A stretch of DNA of 59,859 nucleotides, from contig JAFWAX010000081.1 of NCBI GenBank assembly GCA_017507385.1, positions 1-59,859 of the forward strand. Direction: 5' to 3'. Every line of letters starts with the position of its first letter. Positions within the stretch are counted from its first letter, which is position 1. The position numbers and the translations under genes are program-made. Below are positions 32,641-41,646 of the stretch, one piece after another. Origin of the DNA: Bacteroidaceae bacterium (GTDB taxonomy: Bacteria > Bacteroidota > Bacteroidia > Bacteroidales > Bacteroidaceae). The notes beneath the pieces are model-generated. The model saw only the letters and a list, made by a program, of their open reading frames with translations. It made no database searches and was not told the origin of the DNA.

Positions 32641-35394
32641 TTACTTCACATACACCTTATAGGTATCTGTCTTTCCATTCTGAGTAAACTTGATGAAATA
32701 AACTCCTGGAGCGAGGCTGGCTGGCAGCACGTAGGCATTGCCCTGAAGGGGAGCCTCATCAGCAATGATGCCTGAAAGTCCAAGCATGCTGACATGCACA
32801 TCTTCAGGAGAGATGCCGTTGGCCAACTGCACACAGACAGGACGTCCTGGTGTCAGGAGTCCTGAAAGGAGGCGCACGCCGTTACTGCCAGGGGTGTAAG
32901 TGGAAGGAGCTTCAACGTCCTCAATGCCAACAAGAAAATCTTTCTGTTCATCACGTGCAGTGTCTTCGTCGTAAGACGCATCGGTAAGTGTCTGCTCGTT
33001 GTAGCTCCATGGCGTATAGAGGTCTGCCACCTGAAGAGCGCCGTCAAGCAGACGAACACGATAGTCGTAGTGGTGCTTGCGCTGCGCCTGATTGTTGTCG
33101 TTGGTATAAATATAGTCTGTATTAGCCACAACAAGGAAAACGACATTGTTGGCAGGACGATCAGTCAGGTCAATCTGCGTTTTTCCGCAATGAACGGGCT
33201 GTGAATAGTAATTCTTTCCGGCCTTAGTTACATAACAGAGCTGCGCACGCATCTCTGTGTCTTGCGGAAGAAATTCCACTGTTGCCGAATTGGCTTTTGA
33301 ATCGACGTGAATAGGAATGATGTTGCAGCCCGACCAGCCGGGATTGGTGATGGTGTCGGGTGCCATCCAGTTGTCGAACGAATTCTTTTTGAGCCCCTGA
33401 TATGGAGTCACTCTGAATGGCTCGACATCTATCCAGTAAGGCTCCCATTCGGCTTTTACCACCACGCCAATATTGTCGTTCATCAGTTTGCGATAGCCTG
33501 TTTTCCATCCGCCGATGTCGAAGGTGGCCATGCGTGAACGGTATTGAAGGATGAGCTGGCGCATGGTTTCTTCGCCAAGCATCGTTCCGATTCCTTTGAG
33601 GACATAGTCGGAACAGTTGCGCCAAATCCATGGAATACTACCTTTACCACAGATTTCACCCAGAATAATTGGGAAGGCATTACCGTACTGTGTTCCACCC
33701 AACAGGTTGCGCCATGTGCAGACCTGATTTCCTTCAGCGTTATACATATTAACACCTTCTGCAGTAGGTCCTCCGAACGAACCATCCTGAAGCCATCCTG
33801 AATAGCACTCGATAGGCATGAAAGGAGCCACAAACGGACAAGCATCAAGGAAACCAGGCGTGCCGTACTTGTTGTCGCGTTCGGTAGCCATGGCGCTTTG
33901 CAGCCAAGTGTTTCCTGCTTCATGGAACCAACTTGACTTCTTGCACGAACCGAGATCGGCAAAGAGAGCATGAATGCCTTCGTGTATCATAGCCTCACGC
34001 TGGTAATCGCCATCGCTCCACTTCGTGTCGGCATCATCGCGGAAGCGTGAGAATGGATAATAAGATGCCCACACGCATGGCCAACTGGCAGAGATGCCCG
34101 TAGCCCTGTCTTCATACCAGATAGCGCCTTGATAGCCACCCATTTCAGTGTTAGGAGTATTGTCGTTCTTGAGTCCAGAACCAAAGATATAGATGAGAGA
34201 CCGATATCCATTGCGGGCACGAAGATCTGGTGGCCAACCCATGTTGTTGCGAATATAGGCAAAGTCTTCTTCGTATTTGTCAATCATGTTCTGTGCACAC
34301 TTCTTCACCTCATCAGAGTCGTAAGCACCACATTCTTTGTTCAGATTGCTGCCCCAAACAACAGTCCACCACTCACCATCAACACGGTTGACAGGCTTGC
34401 CATTGCGGTCGGTGGCAGAAACATCACCCAGATTCTTGGTAGGCGTCTCAAATTTCCCATAATTGAACTTAGCGTCGGTTGACCAGTCGTGAGAGAACTT
34501 GGGCACACGGCCTTCCCAAGAGAAGGGAGTGCCAAGCGGAGCGGACTGAACATCCACATAGATGCGCATATCTGTCTGAGTCTTCGTCTGTCCATCTGCA
34601 TCCTTATACATCATCGAGCAAAGGTAATAACCTGAATGCTCTGCTGTTGCACTTTCTGTCAGCACAAATTCAGGGTCTGCCTTGTAGCCCCGAAGCTGTT
34701 CCCCCCGCTTGTCTTTATAACGTACACGATAAACGCTGTTATGGTCTCGATCTGCACAACTGAAAGAAATTTTGTCACCTTCCATCACCTGTATATAGTG
34801 CTGGCACAACCACTCTCCATCATTCTGGCGCACAAGTGGCTGCAATGACCAAAGATCTATCTCGTCCGTGCGATGCTCTATCGTTTCCACATATTCTGGC
34901 TGGTCAGATTCTACACTCTCAAATGAACCGATGGTCACATTGAACACATACTGCACTGTGTCTGAATCCTGAATGAACATTTCCACGAAAGAGAAGCTAT
35001 CTCCCGCATTGACTTTCTCGTTGTTGTGAACAATCTTAAAAAAGCCGTTATCATACTTGCACGCCACACGCCTATTGGCATTTTGGGCAGTACATGCAAC
35101 ACCGCTCTTGGTGAACCAATAGCCTGTTCCATAGGATTTTGTGCTATAGGTGCTATTTGTACTTCCCTGTTTCGCCAAAAACTGGATGGTGCCCACAGAG
35201 ATTCCTTTCTCTAAAGCTTCAGCGGAAGAACGGTCAAATATATCGACCAACACATTGGTGCTCACACGCATAACTGTAGGAGTTTCAGGCGTTTTTTCCG
35301 CATCGCGAGTGATGTTTGCCGTATATGTCACTTTATCAGCATAACCCAAAGCGGCACATACAAGAAAAGAAAATGTCAGTAAGTTTTTTTTCAT
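32641..35394 (-). CDS. Secreted HExxH metalloprotease-like protein with T9SS-type tail
   Basis: About 917 residues. After a signal peptide (NLLTFSFLVCAALGYADK) comes a long beta-rich N-terminal half. The central domain carries MIHEGIHALFADLG (HEGIH at 471-475) and, 16 residues on, WFHEAGNTW. Both suit a zinc site, and the region resembles DUF6055. The C-terminus is a T9SS-like sorting domain: VSMLGLSGIIADEAPLQGN, LAPGVYFIKFTQNGKTDTYK, with a basic end. ATG 35394 is used rather than the upstream TTG at 35403. It is probably exported through the outer membrane and anchored. Substrate and activity are unproven. Confidence 0.8.
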   Translation of the reverse strand: MKKNLLTFSFLVCAALGYADKVTYTANITRDAEKTPETPTVMRVSTNVLVDIFDRSSAEALEKGISVGTIQFLAKQGSTNSTYSTKSYGTGYWFTKSGVACTAQNANRRVACKYDNGFFKIVHNNEKVNAGDSFSFVEMFIQDSDTVQYVFNVTIGSFESVESDQPEYVETIEHRTDEIDLWSLQPLVRQNDGEWLCQHYIQVMEGDKISFSCADRDHNSVYRVRYKDKRGEQLRGYKADPEFVLTESATAEHSGYYLCSMMYKDADGQTKTQTDMRIYVDVQSAPLGTPFSWEGRVPKFSHDWSTDAKFNYGKFETPTKNLGDVSATDRNGKPVNRVDGEWWTVVWGSNLNKECGAYDSDEVKKCAQNMIDKYEEDFAYIRNNMGWPPDLRARNGYRSLIYIFGSGLKNDNTPNTEMGGYQGAIWYEDRATGISASWPCVWASYYPFSRFRDDADTKWSDGDYQREAMIHEGIHALFADLGSCKKSSWFHEAGNTWLQSAMATERDNKYGTPGFLDACPFVAPFMPIECYSGWLQDGSFGGPTAEGVNMYNAEGNQVCTWRNLLGGTQYGNAFPIILGEICGKGSIPWIWRNCSDYVLKGIGTMLGEETMRQLILQYRSRMATFDIGGWKTGYRKLMNDNIGVVVKAEWEPYWIDVEPFRVTPYQGLKKNSFDNWMAPDTITNPGWSGCNIIPIHVDSKANSATVEFLPQDTEMRAQLCYVTKAGKNYYSQPVHCGKTQIDLTDRPANNVVFLVVANTDYIYTNDNNQAQRKHHYDYRVRLLDGALQVADLYTPWSYNEQTLTDASYDEDTARDEQKDFLVGIEDVEAPSTYTPGSNGVRLLSGLLTPGRPVCVQLANGISPEDVHVSMLGLSGIIADEAPLQGNAYVLPASLAPGVYFIKFTQNGKTDTYKVYVK

Positions 35395-35438
35395 AAGGTT
35401 CAATATAGTTAATCTAACATGAGTAATTATTCATCCGA

Positions 35439-35469
35439 CAAATATACATTATTTTTGAGGAATTCTAAA
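35439..35469 (-). promoter_or_regulatory. Promoter of the T9SS metalloprotease gene
   Basis: TATATTTG at 35446-35439 on the minus strand, with TTTA at 35469-35466 and a 19-nt spacer. The leader is about 40 nt. Confidence 0.6.
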
Positions 35470-35470
35470 A

Positions 35471-35504
35471 AAAGTGCTTCAAAACTAACGTTTCGAAGCA
35501 CTTT
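35471..35504 (-). terminator. Terminator of the S46 peptidase operon
   Basis: AGTGCTTC (35473-35480) pairs with GAAGCACT (35495-35502), flanked by A and T runs on both sides. It lies about 50 nt after the S46 peptidase stop and ends the topA-to-S46 transcript. Confidence 0.85.
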
Positions 35505-35552
35505 TTTAGAGGATAATCTCACGATTTTTGATATTCTCTTCTGAAAAAACGA

Positions 35553-37685
35553 TTAATCTTCAATTTCCAATTCTTTAATGATTCGCTTGGCGTTGCTGTA
35601 GTCGTCCATCACTGACAGGACCCAACGGATATCGACGGCGATGCAGCGCTGCAAGGCGTTGTCGAACTTGAGGTCACCCGACATGGCTTCCCAGTTTCCA
35701 TCGAAAGCAAGACCGATAAGGCGTCCTTTTCCATCAAACACGCCAGAACCAGAATTTCCTCCTGTTATATCATTGGTCGTAAGGAAGCAAAGGGGAAGCT
35801 CGCCTGTTGCAGAATCAATATACTGCGAAGAGAACTTTCCTTTTTTCATCCATTTATAGACGGATGGAATGAGACGATAATCGTAATTGTCCGGATTCTG
35901 TTCATGTTTGTTGAGGAAAGAACGAGGACTTGTGATGAGCTGAGTGGCCTCTTCCTTCAGTCCTGTTGTACCTGGCGCAAATTCGATAGGTTTGCACAGA
36001 CCATAACTGAGACGCAGGGTAAAGTTTGCATCTGGATAATATTCACGGTCATGATTCATTTCACGGATACCATCGCCAAGAAGACGCTCGTACTCATGCT
36101 CGTTGCCGCTTACCGACAACTGGCTTACATAAACATCTAACAGCTGTCCTGCAGCTTTTGCCATTGGGTCATCTATCACCTCACGGAACGAATAAACCTG
36201 ACGAATCTCGTCGGGACGGGCAAAAACAGAAGTCGCATAAAGGTTTTCCACATAACGGCTATAGTCGCCATTCCATGCAGAGTCTATTTCATGCAGAATT
36301 TCCTTTATCTGGAACTTGGTCTCGGATGCCTGCTTAACATAGTTTTTCAACAGAGAAAGGAAAACTTTTTTATCGGTTTCCACATCAATGTTCTTGTAGG
36401 CATTTTCCACCTTCTCCTGAAATTTCTCATCTTCACTGCCGCGTCTAAAGCTCGCTGCATTTTTCAGAATTAAGCCCAAGATGTCACTGCCACGATAGAA
36501 AGATTCCATCCACAAGTTATTGCCATACAAGACAGAAGCTTCTGTATTGTAGATGGACTTCAGAGAATCAAGGGCGCTGATGTACTTACTGCGTTTATCG
36601 ATGTCTTTTGCAGACCATTCTCTCAGCTGCTGCTCCAACTGCCGCTTTTCCTCAACAACTTTCAAATTGTCAAGTGCCTGATTCTGCCCAAGAGAGAATT
36701 TCCAATAGTTGGAACTGCTGGCATATTTAGACGCATACATGATACGGATAGAATCGCTCTGTTGCATAACTTCTCGAAGCACATCGAGCTTCACACCACG
36801 CACCTGATAACGCACATCGTTCAGCGTTCTCATCGTACTTTCTATACCATAGCTGGAAAGATAGCGATCTGTGCTGCCAGGATAGCCCAGCGTCATCGCA
36901 TACGAGCCGTCCTGATAGCCTTGTGTACTGACACGAGCATACTGAAGAGGATGGTAGGGAACATTGTCTTCGCTGTATTCAGCTGGGGCATTGTTCTTGT
37001 CGGCATAAATGCGGAAAACACAAAAATCGCAGGTTTGACGGGGCCACATCCAGTTATCGGTATCACCTCCATACTTGCCCAAGCATTGTGGTGGGGCATA
37101 GACCAAGCGGACGTCATCAAACCGCTGATAAACAGACAAGAAGTATTTGCTTCCCTTGTAGAAAGGATTTACCTCGCTCTGAATACCGTTGCCGCTGTAA
37201 TCAACCATTTCCTTCAAACGGGTTGAAACAGAATCCACGACGAAATCTTTGACCGTTCCTGAAGCCCCATCGGGCACAGCGGCAAGAATCAAGTCTGTGA
37301 CATCAACTGTCTTGATGTGGAAAAGCACATACAAGCCTTCGTTAGGAAGTTCGTCCTCAAGTTCTTTAGCATAAAAGCCGTACTTGAGATAATCGTTCTC
37401 TGGAGTGGAATGAGTCTGAATGGCGCTGAATCCACAATGATGGTTGGTGAAAACCAATCCTTCGTCAGAAACAACAACGCCTGAACAAAAACCACCTAAC
37501 TGTATGATGGCATTGTTGAGTGAAGGCTGTTCTGTACTATAGAGCTCTTCGGGAGTCAGTTCAAGTCCAAGACTTCGTAAAACCGAATCCGTTTTCTCTG
37601 AAATATTGCCCATCACCCACATACCCTCGTCAGCCCGAGTGGTAAGGGAGAGAAGAAACAATAAAATGAAAGTAAGTTTTTTCAT
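35553..37685 (-). CDS. S46-family dipeptidyl peptidase (DPP7/DPP11 type)
   Basis: A 710-residue exported serine peptidase that removes dipeptides from oligopeptides, a family used by Porphyromonas and Prevotella to grow on protein. A signal peptide (KLTFILLFLLSLTTRA) precedes the chymotrypsin-like domain, with VFTNHHCGF (catalytic His83) near the start and the serine motif DITGGNSGSGVFDGKG near the end. The C-terminal LIGLAFDGNWEAMSGD lines the S1 pocket. I cannot tell DPP7 from DPP11 without an alignment. ATG 37685 is chosen for the signal peptide. It is the last gene of the topA operon. Confidence 0.94.
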   Translation of the reverse strand: MKKLTFILLFLLSLTTRADEGMWVMGNISEKTDSVLRSLGLELTPEELYSTEQPSLNNAIIQLGGFCSGVVVSDEGLVFTNHHCGFSAIQTHSTPENDYLKYGFYAKELEDELPNEGLYVLFHIKTVDVTDLILAAVPDGASGTVKDFVVDSVSTRLKEMVDYSGNGIQSEVNPFYKGSKYFLSVYQRFDDVRLVYAPPQCLGKYGGDTDNWMWPRQTCDFCVFRIYADKNNAPAEYSEDNVPYHPLQYARVSTQGYQDGSYAMTLGYPGSTDRYLSSYGIESTMRTLNDVRYQVRGVKLDVLREVMQQSDSIRIMYASKYASSSNYWKFSLGQNQALDNLKVVEEKRQLEQQLREWSAKDIDKRSKYISALDSLKSIYNTEASVLYGNNLWMESFYRGSDILGLILKNAASFRRGSEDEKFQEKVENAYKNIDVETDKKVFLSLLKNYVKQASETKFQIKEILHEIDSAWNGDYSRYVENLYATSVFARPDEIRQVYSFREVIDDPMAKAAGQLLDVYVSQLSVSGNEHEYERLLGDGIREMNHDREYYPDANFTLRLSYGLCKPIEFAPGTTGLKEEATQLITSPRSFLNKHEQNPDNYDYRLIPSVYKWMKKGKFSSQYIDSATGELPLCFLTTNDITGGNSGSGVFDGKGRLIGLAFDGNWEAMSGDLKFDNALQRCIAVDIRWVLSVMDDYSNAKRIIKELEIED

Positions 37686-37738
37686 ATCTGTATTGATTTT
37701 AATGTTTTTATGCTGTCGCAAGAATGCAAGCGGAATGA

Positions 37739-39184
37739 TTACTTTTGAAATTTCTTTCCAATAACGGGCAAGCTGCGCAATGGGAAATCTTTTCGGACAA
37801 CTTCTATCAGAAAGATAACAATGAGACCTGTATTGAGAATCAAACGCACCCAACTACTCCACGTTTCTGGCTGGCAACGCATCGCAACATACAGCACTGC
37901 AGCAAAAAGGATGTAGGAAGAAATACCTTTGAGGTCATATTGAATCGGATTGATTTTCTGACCAACACAATAGCTGAGCAGCATGGCTGTCGCATAACCA
38001 GCAAAACCGCCCCAGGCGCATGCCATATAACCATAGCCTGGAATGAAAAGCACATTGACAGCAACGAGAACCGCACAACCCGCGAGGGAGAAGAAGGCGC
38101 CCCAAATCGTCTTGTCAATGAGTTTGTACCAGAAGGAAAGGTTGAAATAGATGCCCATCATGATTTCGGCAGCCATTACGATAGGAACAACTCGAAGCCC
38201 CTCGCGGTAATCCTCGCCTATGATGTACTTGAGAATGTCCATATAACCTACCACACAGAGGAATGCCAACAGAGTGAATATGACGAAGTACTTCATGGCA
38301 TGGGCATAGTAGTCCTTGCTGTCCTTCTCTTTCGCTTTAGAAAAGACGATAGGTTCGTAGGCATACCGAAAGGCCTGAGTTATCATTGCCATAATCATTG
38401 CCACTTTGACACAGGCTCCATAGACACCGAGCTGCGCTGTACCGTCTGCCTCTTTATAGACAAGAGGAAAGATTATCTTGTCGGCTGTCTGATTCAGAAT
38501 GCCTGCGACACCCAGTACAAGAATAGGCCATGAATAGCTGAACATGCGCTTCAGCAAGGAGAAGTCAAATTGCCATTTCACCTTTAAAAAGTCTGGGATA
38601 AAGAAAAAGGTGATGAGTCCTGTACACCAGAGATTTATGCTGAAAACATAAAAGATTTCTGTTTCTCCTAAGACAATGAAATAGAATACATTGAGCAGTA
38701 TATTAAAGAGTATGAACAACAATTTCAGAGAGGCGAATTTGATTGGTCTTTTCTGGAAACGCAAATAACTGAATGGTATGGCTTGAAGCGCATCAAGCAC
38801 AACGACAGCAGCCATCATCAGCAAATACTCTTGATGGTCGGCATAACCAAGAAAATCACTGATTGGAGCGATGAAACCAAAGATGGCCACAAGAAAGATG
38901 ACAGAAAGAATACCTACCACTGTCATGGCAGTGGAAAACACGGTGTCAGGCTTTTCTCCCTCCTTGTTGGCAAAACGGAAAAGCGTTGTCTCCATGCCAA
39001 AGGTAAGAACAACCAATGCCAATGCCGTATAAGCATAGATGTTCACGCTTACACCATAATCGCCCGACTCTTTGGGCATGCAATTGGTGTAGAGCGGCAC
39101 AAGCAGATAATTGAGGAAACGCCCAACTATACTGCTCAATCCATAGATTGCCGTGTCTTTGGCCAGAGCCTTAAAATTTGCCAT
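37739..39184 (-). CDS. MOP-superfamily flippase, Wzx-like
   Basis: A 481-residue membrane protein with about 14 spans. It starts FKALAKDTAIYGLSSIVGRF, typical of polysaccharide/lipopolysaccharide O-unit flippases. Other landmarks are GMETTLFRFANKEGEKPD, YLRFQKRPIKFASLKLLF and AFRYAYEPIVFSKAKEKDSK. It probably moves lipid-linked sugar units across the inner membrane. No glycosyltransferase is nearby. The start is 2 nt after the speA stop, so it is co-transcribed with speA. Confidence 0.9.
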   Translation of the reverse strand: MANFKALAKDTAIYGLSSIVGRFLNYLLVPLYTNCMPKESGDYGVSVNIYAYTALALVVLTFGMETTLFRFANKEGEKPDTVFSTAMTVVGILSVIFLVAIFGFIAPISDFLGYADHQEYLLMMAAVVVLDALQAIPFSYLRFQKRPIKFASLKLLFILFNILLNVFYFIVLGETEIFYVFSINLWCTGLITFFFIPDFLKVKWQFDFSLLKRMFSYSWPILVLGVAGILNQTADKIIFPLVYKEADGTAQLGVYGACVKVAMIMAMITQAFRYAYEPIVFSKAKEKDSKDYYAHAMKYFVIFTLLAFLCVVGYMDILKYIIGEDYREGLRVVPIVMAAEIMMGIYFNLSFWYKLIDKTIWGAFFSLAGCAVLVAVNVLFIPGYGYMACAWGGFAGYATAMLLSYCVGQKINPIQYDLKGISSYILFAAVLYVAMRCQPETWSSWVRLILNTGLIVIFLIEVVRKDFPLRSLPVIGKKFQK

Positions 39185-39186
39185 TA

Positions 39187-41082
39187 TTATTCCAAATAAG
39201 TGTATCCGTAAAGACCTGAACGATAAGTGTCAAGGAATTCCTTTCCTTCATCCAGAGTTACTTTTCCGTCCTTGATGGCTTGCTTTACCCAGACTTCGAG
39301 ACTTCTTACCAGCTTCTTTGGCTCATACTGAACATAGCTGAGCACATCTGCAACTGTTTCACCATCAATAATATTCTTGATGTGATAACCATCTTTGTCG
39401 GTTGTGACATGAATTGCGTTGGTATCACCAAACAGATTGTGCATGTCACCCAGAATTTCCTGATAGGCTCCAACAAGAAATACTCCGATGTAATAAGATC
39501 CTTTTTTCTTGTCGAGCGAATGGAGAGGTATAAACTGATTAATGCCTGTTTCAGTGGCAAAATCAGCAATTTTTCCATCAGAATCGCAAGTGATGTCCTG
39601 AATCGTCGCATTACGATTAGGGCGCTCGTTCAATCGCTGAATCGGCATGATAGGGAATATCTGGTCAATAGCCCAAGAGTCAGGCAGCGAATGGAAAAGG
39701 GAAAAATTACAGAAGTACTTGTCTGCCAAGAGCTTATCGAGAGAGCGGAACTCTTCTGGAACATGCTTCATCGTATGAACCAGTGTGTTAATCTCTCGTG
39801 CCACCGCCCAATACATCTTCTCTATTTCTGCACGCGTACGCAAATCAAGCATGCCATGCGAGAACAAGTCGAGGGCTTCCTCACGAATCTGCTGCGCATC
39901 ATGCCAATTCTCAAGCATGTTCCGCATATTGATATTACACCAAATCTCATACAAATCTTTTGCCAAAGCATGATCATCCTCACCCACCACAAATTCGTCT
40001 GGCATGGCTGGAACCTCTGTTGTCTCAAGCACTTCCATTATCAAGATAGAATGGTGAGCTGCGAGAGAACGGCCTCCTTCCGTGATGAGGTTAGGGTGAG
40101 GAATGTCGTTGGCATTGGCTGCATCGACAAAGGTATAAACGCAATTATTCACATACTCCTGAATGGAATAATTGACCGAGCTTTCACTATTGCTTGAGCG
40201 GCTTCCATCATAGTCAACTCCAAGTCCGCCACCACAGTCCACGAATTCAACACCATAGCCCATTTTGTGAAGCTGAACGTAGAACATACTTGCTTCACGA
40301 AGAGCATTCTGGATGCGACGTATCTTGGTGATTTGCGAACCGATATGGAAATGTATCAATCTCAGGCAATCCTTCATGTCGTTCTCCTCAATATACTGAA
40401 GAGCTGCCAGAAGCTCACCTGATGTCAATCCGAACTTGCTGGCATCTCCGCCACTTTCCTCCCATTTTCCTGACCCTGATGCCGCTAATTTGATGCGTAT
40501 GCCTATATTGGGACGTATGCCTATCTTCTTGGCTATACGAGTGATGGTCTCGAGTTCGTTCAGTTTCTCTACCACTATGAAAATGCGTTTCCCCATTTTT
40601 TGTGCCAGCAACGCTAACTCAATGTAGTCCTGATCTTTATACCCGTTGCACACAATCAGCGAATCGCTGTTCATGTTTACTGCTAAAACGGCATGCAGCT
40701 CTGGCTTGGAACCAGCCTCAAGGCCAAGGTTAAACTTCTTTCCGTGCTTGATAACTTCTTCAACGACAGGACTTATCTGATTTACTTTAATCGGATATAT
40801 GATAAAGTTTTCAGCATTGTACCCATACTCTTTTGCCGCCTTCGAAAAACAAGTAGATGTTTTTTCGATGCGGTTGTCGATGATGTCTGGGAAACGAACC
40901 AATACAGGTGCCGACACATCTCGTAAGGCAAGGTCGTCCATCACTTCCTTGAGATCAACCTCTACACCATCTTTGCGCGGCATTACTGCCACGTTTCCTT
41001 TCTCATTGATATGAAAATAGTTAACGCCCCAACCATTGATTCCGTAAAGTTCGTTGGAGTCTTCAATACGCCATTTTCTCAT
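39187..41082 (-). CDS. speA: Biosynthetic arginine decarboxylase
   Basis: A 631-residue PLP-dependent alanine-racemase-fold decarboxylase converting arginine to agmatine for polyamine synthesis. The PLP lysine is Lys99 in YPIKVNQ. Other family segments are GLEAGSKPELHAVLA, LIHFHIGSQI, FVDCGGGLGVDYDGS and a C-terminal domain with HSLPDSWAIDQIFPIMPI. It lies within the topA-aroK-speA-flippase-S46 run. Agmatine-processing genes are not seen. Confidence 0.95.
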   Translation of the reverse strand: MRKWRIEDSNELYGINGWGVNYFHINEKGNVAVMPRKDGVEVDLKEVMDDLALRDVSAPVLVRFPDIIDNRIEKTSTCFSKAAKEYGYNAENFIIYPIKVNQISPVVEEVIKHGKKFNLGLEAGSKPELHAVLAVNMNSDSLIVCNGYKDQDYIELALLAQKMGKRIFIVVEKLNELETITRIAKKIGIRPNIGIRIKLAASGSGKWEESGGDASKFGLTSGELLAALQYIEENDMKDCLRLIHFHIGSQITKIRRIQNALREASMFYVQLHKMGYGVEFVDCGGGLGVDYDGSRSSNSESSVNYSIQEYVNNCVYTFVDAANANDIPHPNLITEGGRSLAAHHSILIMEVLETTEVPAMPDEFVVGEDDHALAKDLYEIWCNINMRNMLENWHDAQQIREEALDLFSHGMLDLRTRAEIEKMYWAVAREINTLVHTMKHVPEEFRSLDKLLADKYFCNFSLFHSLPDSWAIDQIFPIMPIQRLNERPNRNATIQDITCDSDGKIADFATETGINQFIPLHSLDKKKGSYYIGVFLVGAYQEILGDMHNLFGDTNAIHVTTDKDGYHIKNIIDGETVADVLSYVQYEPKKLVRSLEVWVKQAIKDGKVTLDEGKEFLDTYRSGLYGYTYLE

Positions 41083-41115
41083 TTTAGTTTAGAGTGAAAA
41101 GTAAAGAAAAAAGAA

Positions 41116-41646
41116 TCATTGCTGTCGAACCATTTCAACAATCTGGTTGACATAGCGTTGAATGTCTTCATCTGTATGAACAACTTCTATATTTATCACA
41201 TTTTTCGCTTTCTGATAGAAAGGGAGTCTTCCCTTCAAGGATTCACGGACAAAATTCTCCAATTCTTCTGGTTTTTTGCCCTGAATGAGCGGTCGTTTGT
41301 TCTTTCCCATCAACAGATGCTCCTTCAGCACTGCTGGCGAAGCTGACAAGAAAACCGTCTCGCCACAAGCATTCATCATGTCCATATTGTCGAAGAAGCA
41401 TGGAGTTCCACCGCCGCAAGAAACCACAACATTCTCTAACTCAGCCACTTCTTGCAACATATTGCGCTCTATTGTCCGAAAAGCTTCCTCTCCTTTTTCT
41501 GCAAATATCTCAGAAATGGTCTGGCCACAATGTTCTTCAATATAATCATCAAGGTCGCAGAATGCTGCTCCCAGTTTCTGAGCCAGCGGCTTCCCAAAAG
41601 TGGTTTTACCAGCTCCCATGTAGCCTATCAAAAATATTCTTGTCAT
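41116..41646 (-). CDS. aroK: Shikimate kinase
   Basis: A 176-residue P-loop kinase that phosphorylates shikimate in aromatic amino-acid synthesis. The Walker A is GYMGAGKT at residues 8-15. The shikimate-binding DLDDYIE and the stretch VVSCGGGTPC follow, with a lid region KRPLIQGK. Its start overlaps the topA stop by 4 bp, so the two are translationally coupled. Confidence 0.95.
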   Translation of the reverse strand: MTRIFLIGYMGAGKTTFGKPLAQKLGAAFCDLDDYIEEHCGQTISEIFAEKGEEAFRTIERNMLQEVAELENVVVSCGGGTPCFFDNMDMMNACGETVFLSASPAVLKEHLLMGKNKRPLIQGKKPEELENFVRESLKGRLPFYQKAKNVINIEVVHTDEDIQRYVNQIVEMVRQQ

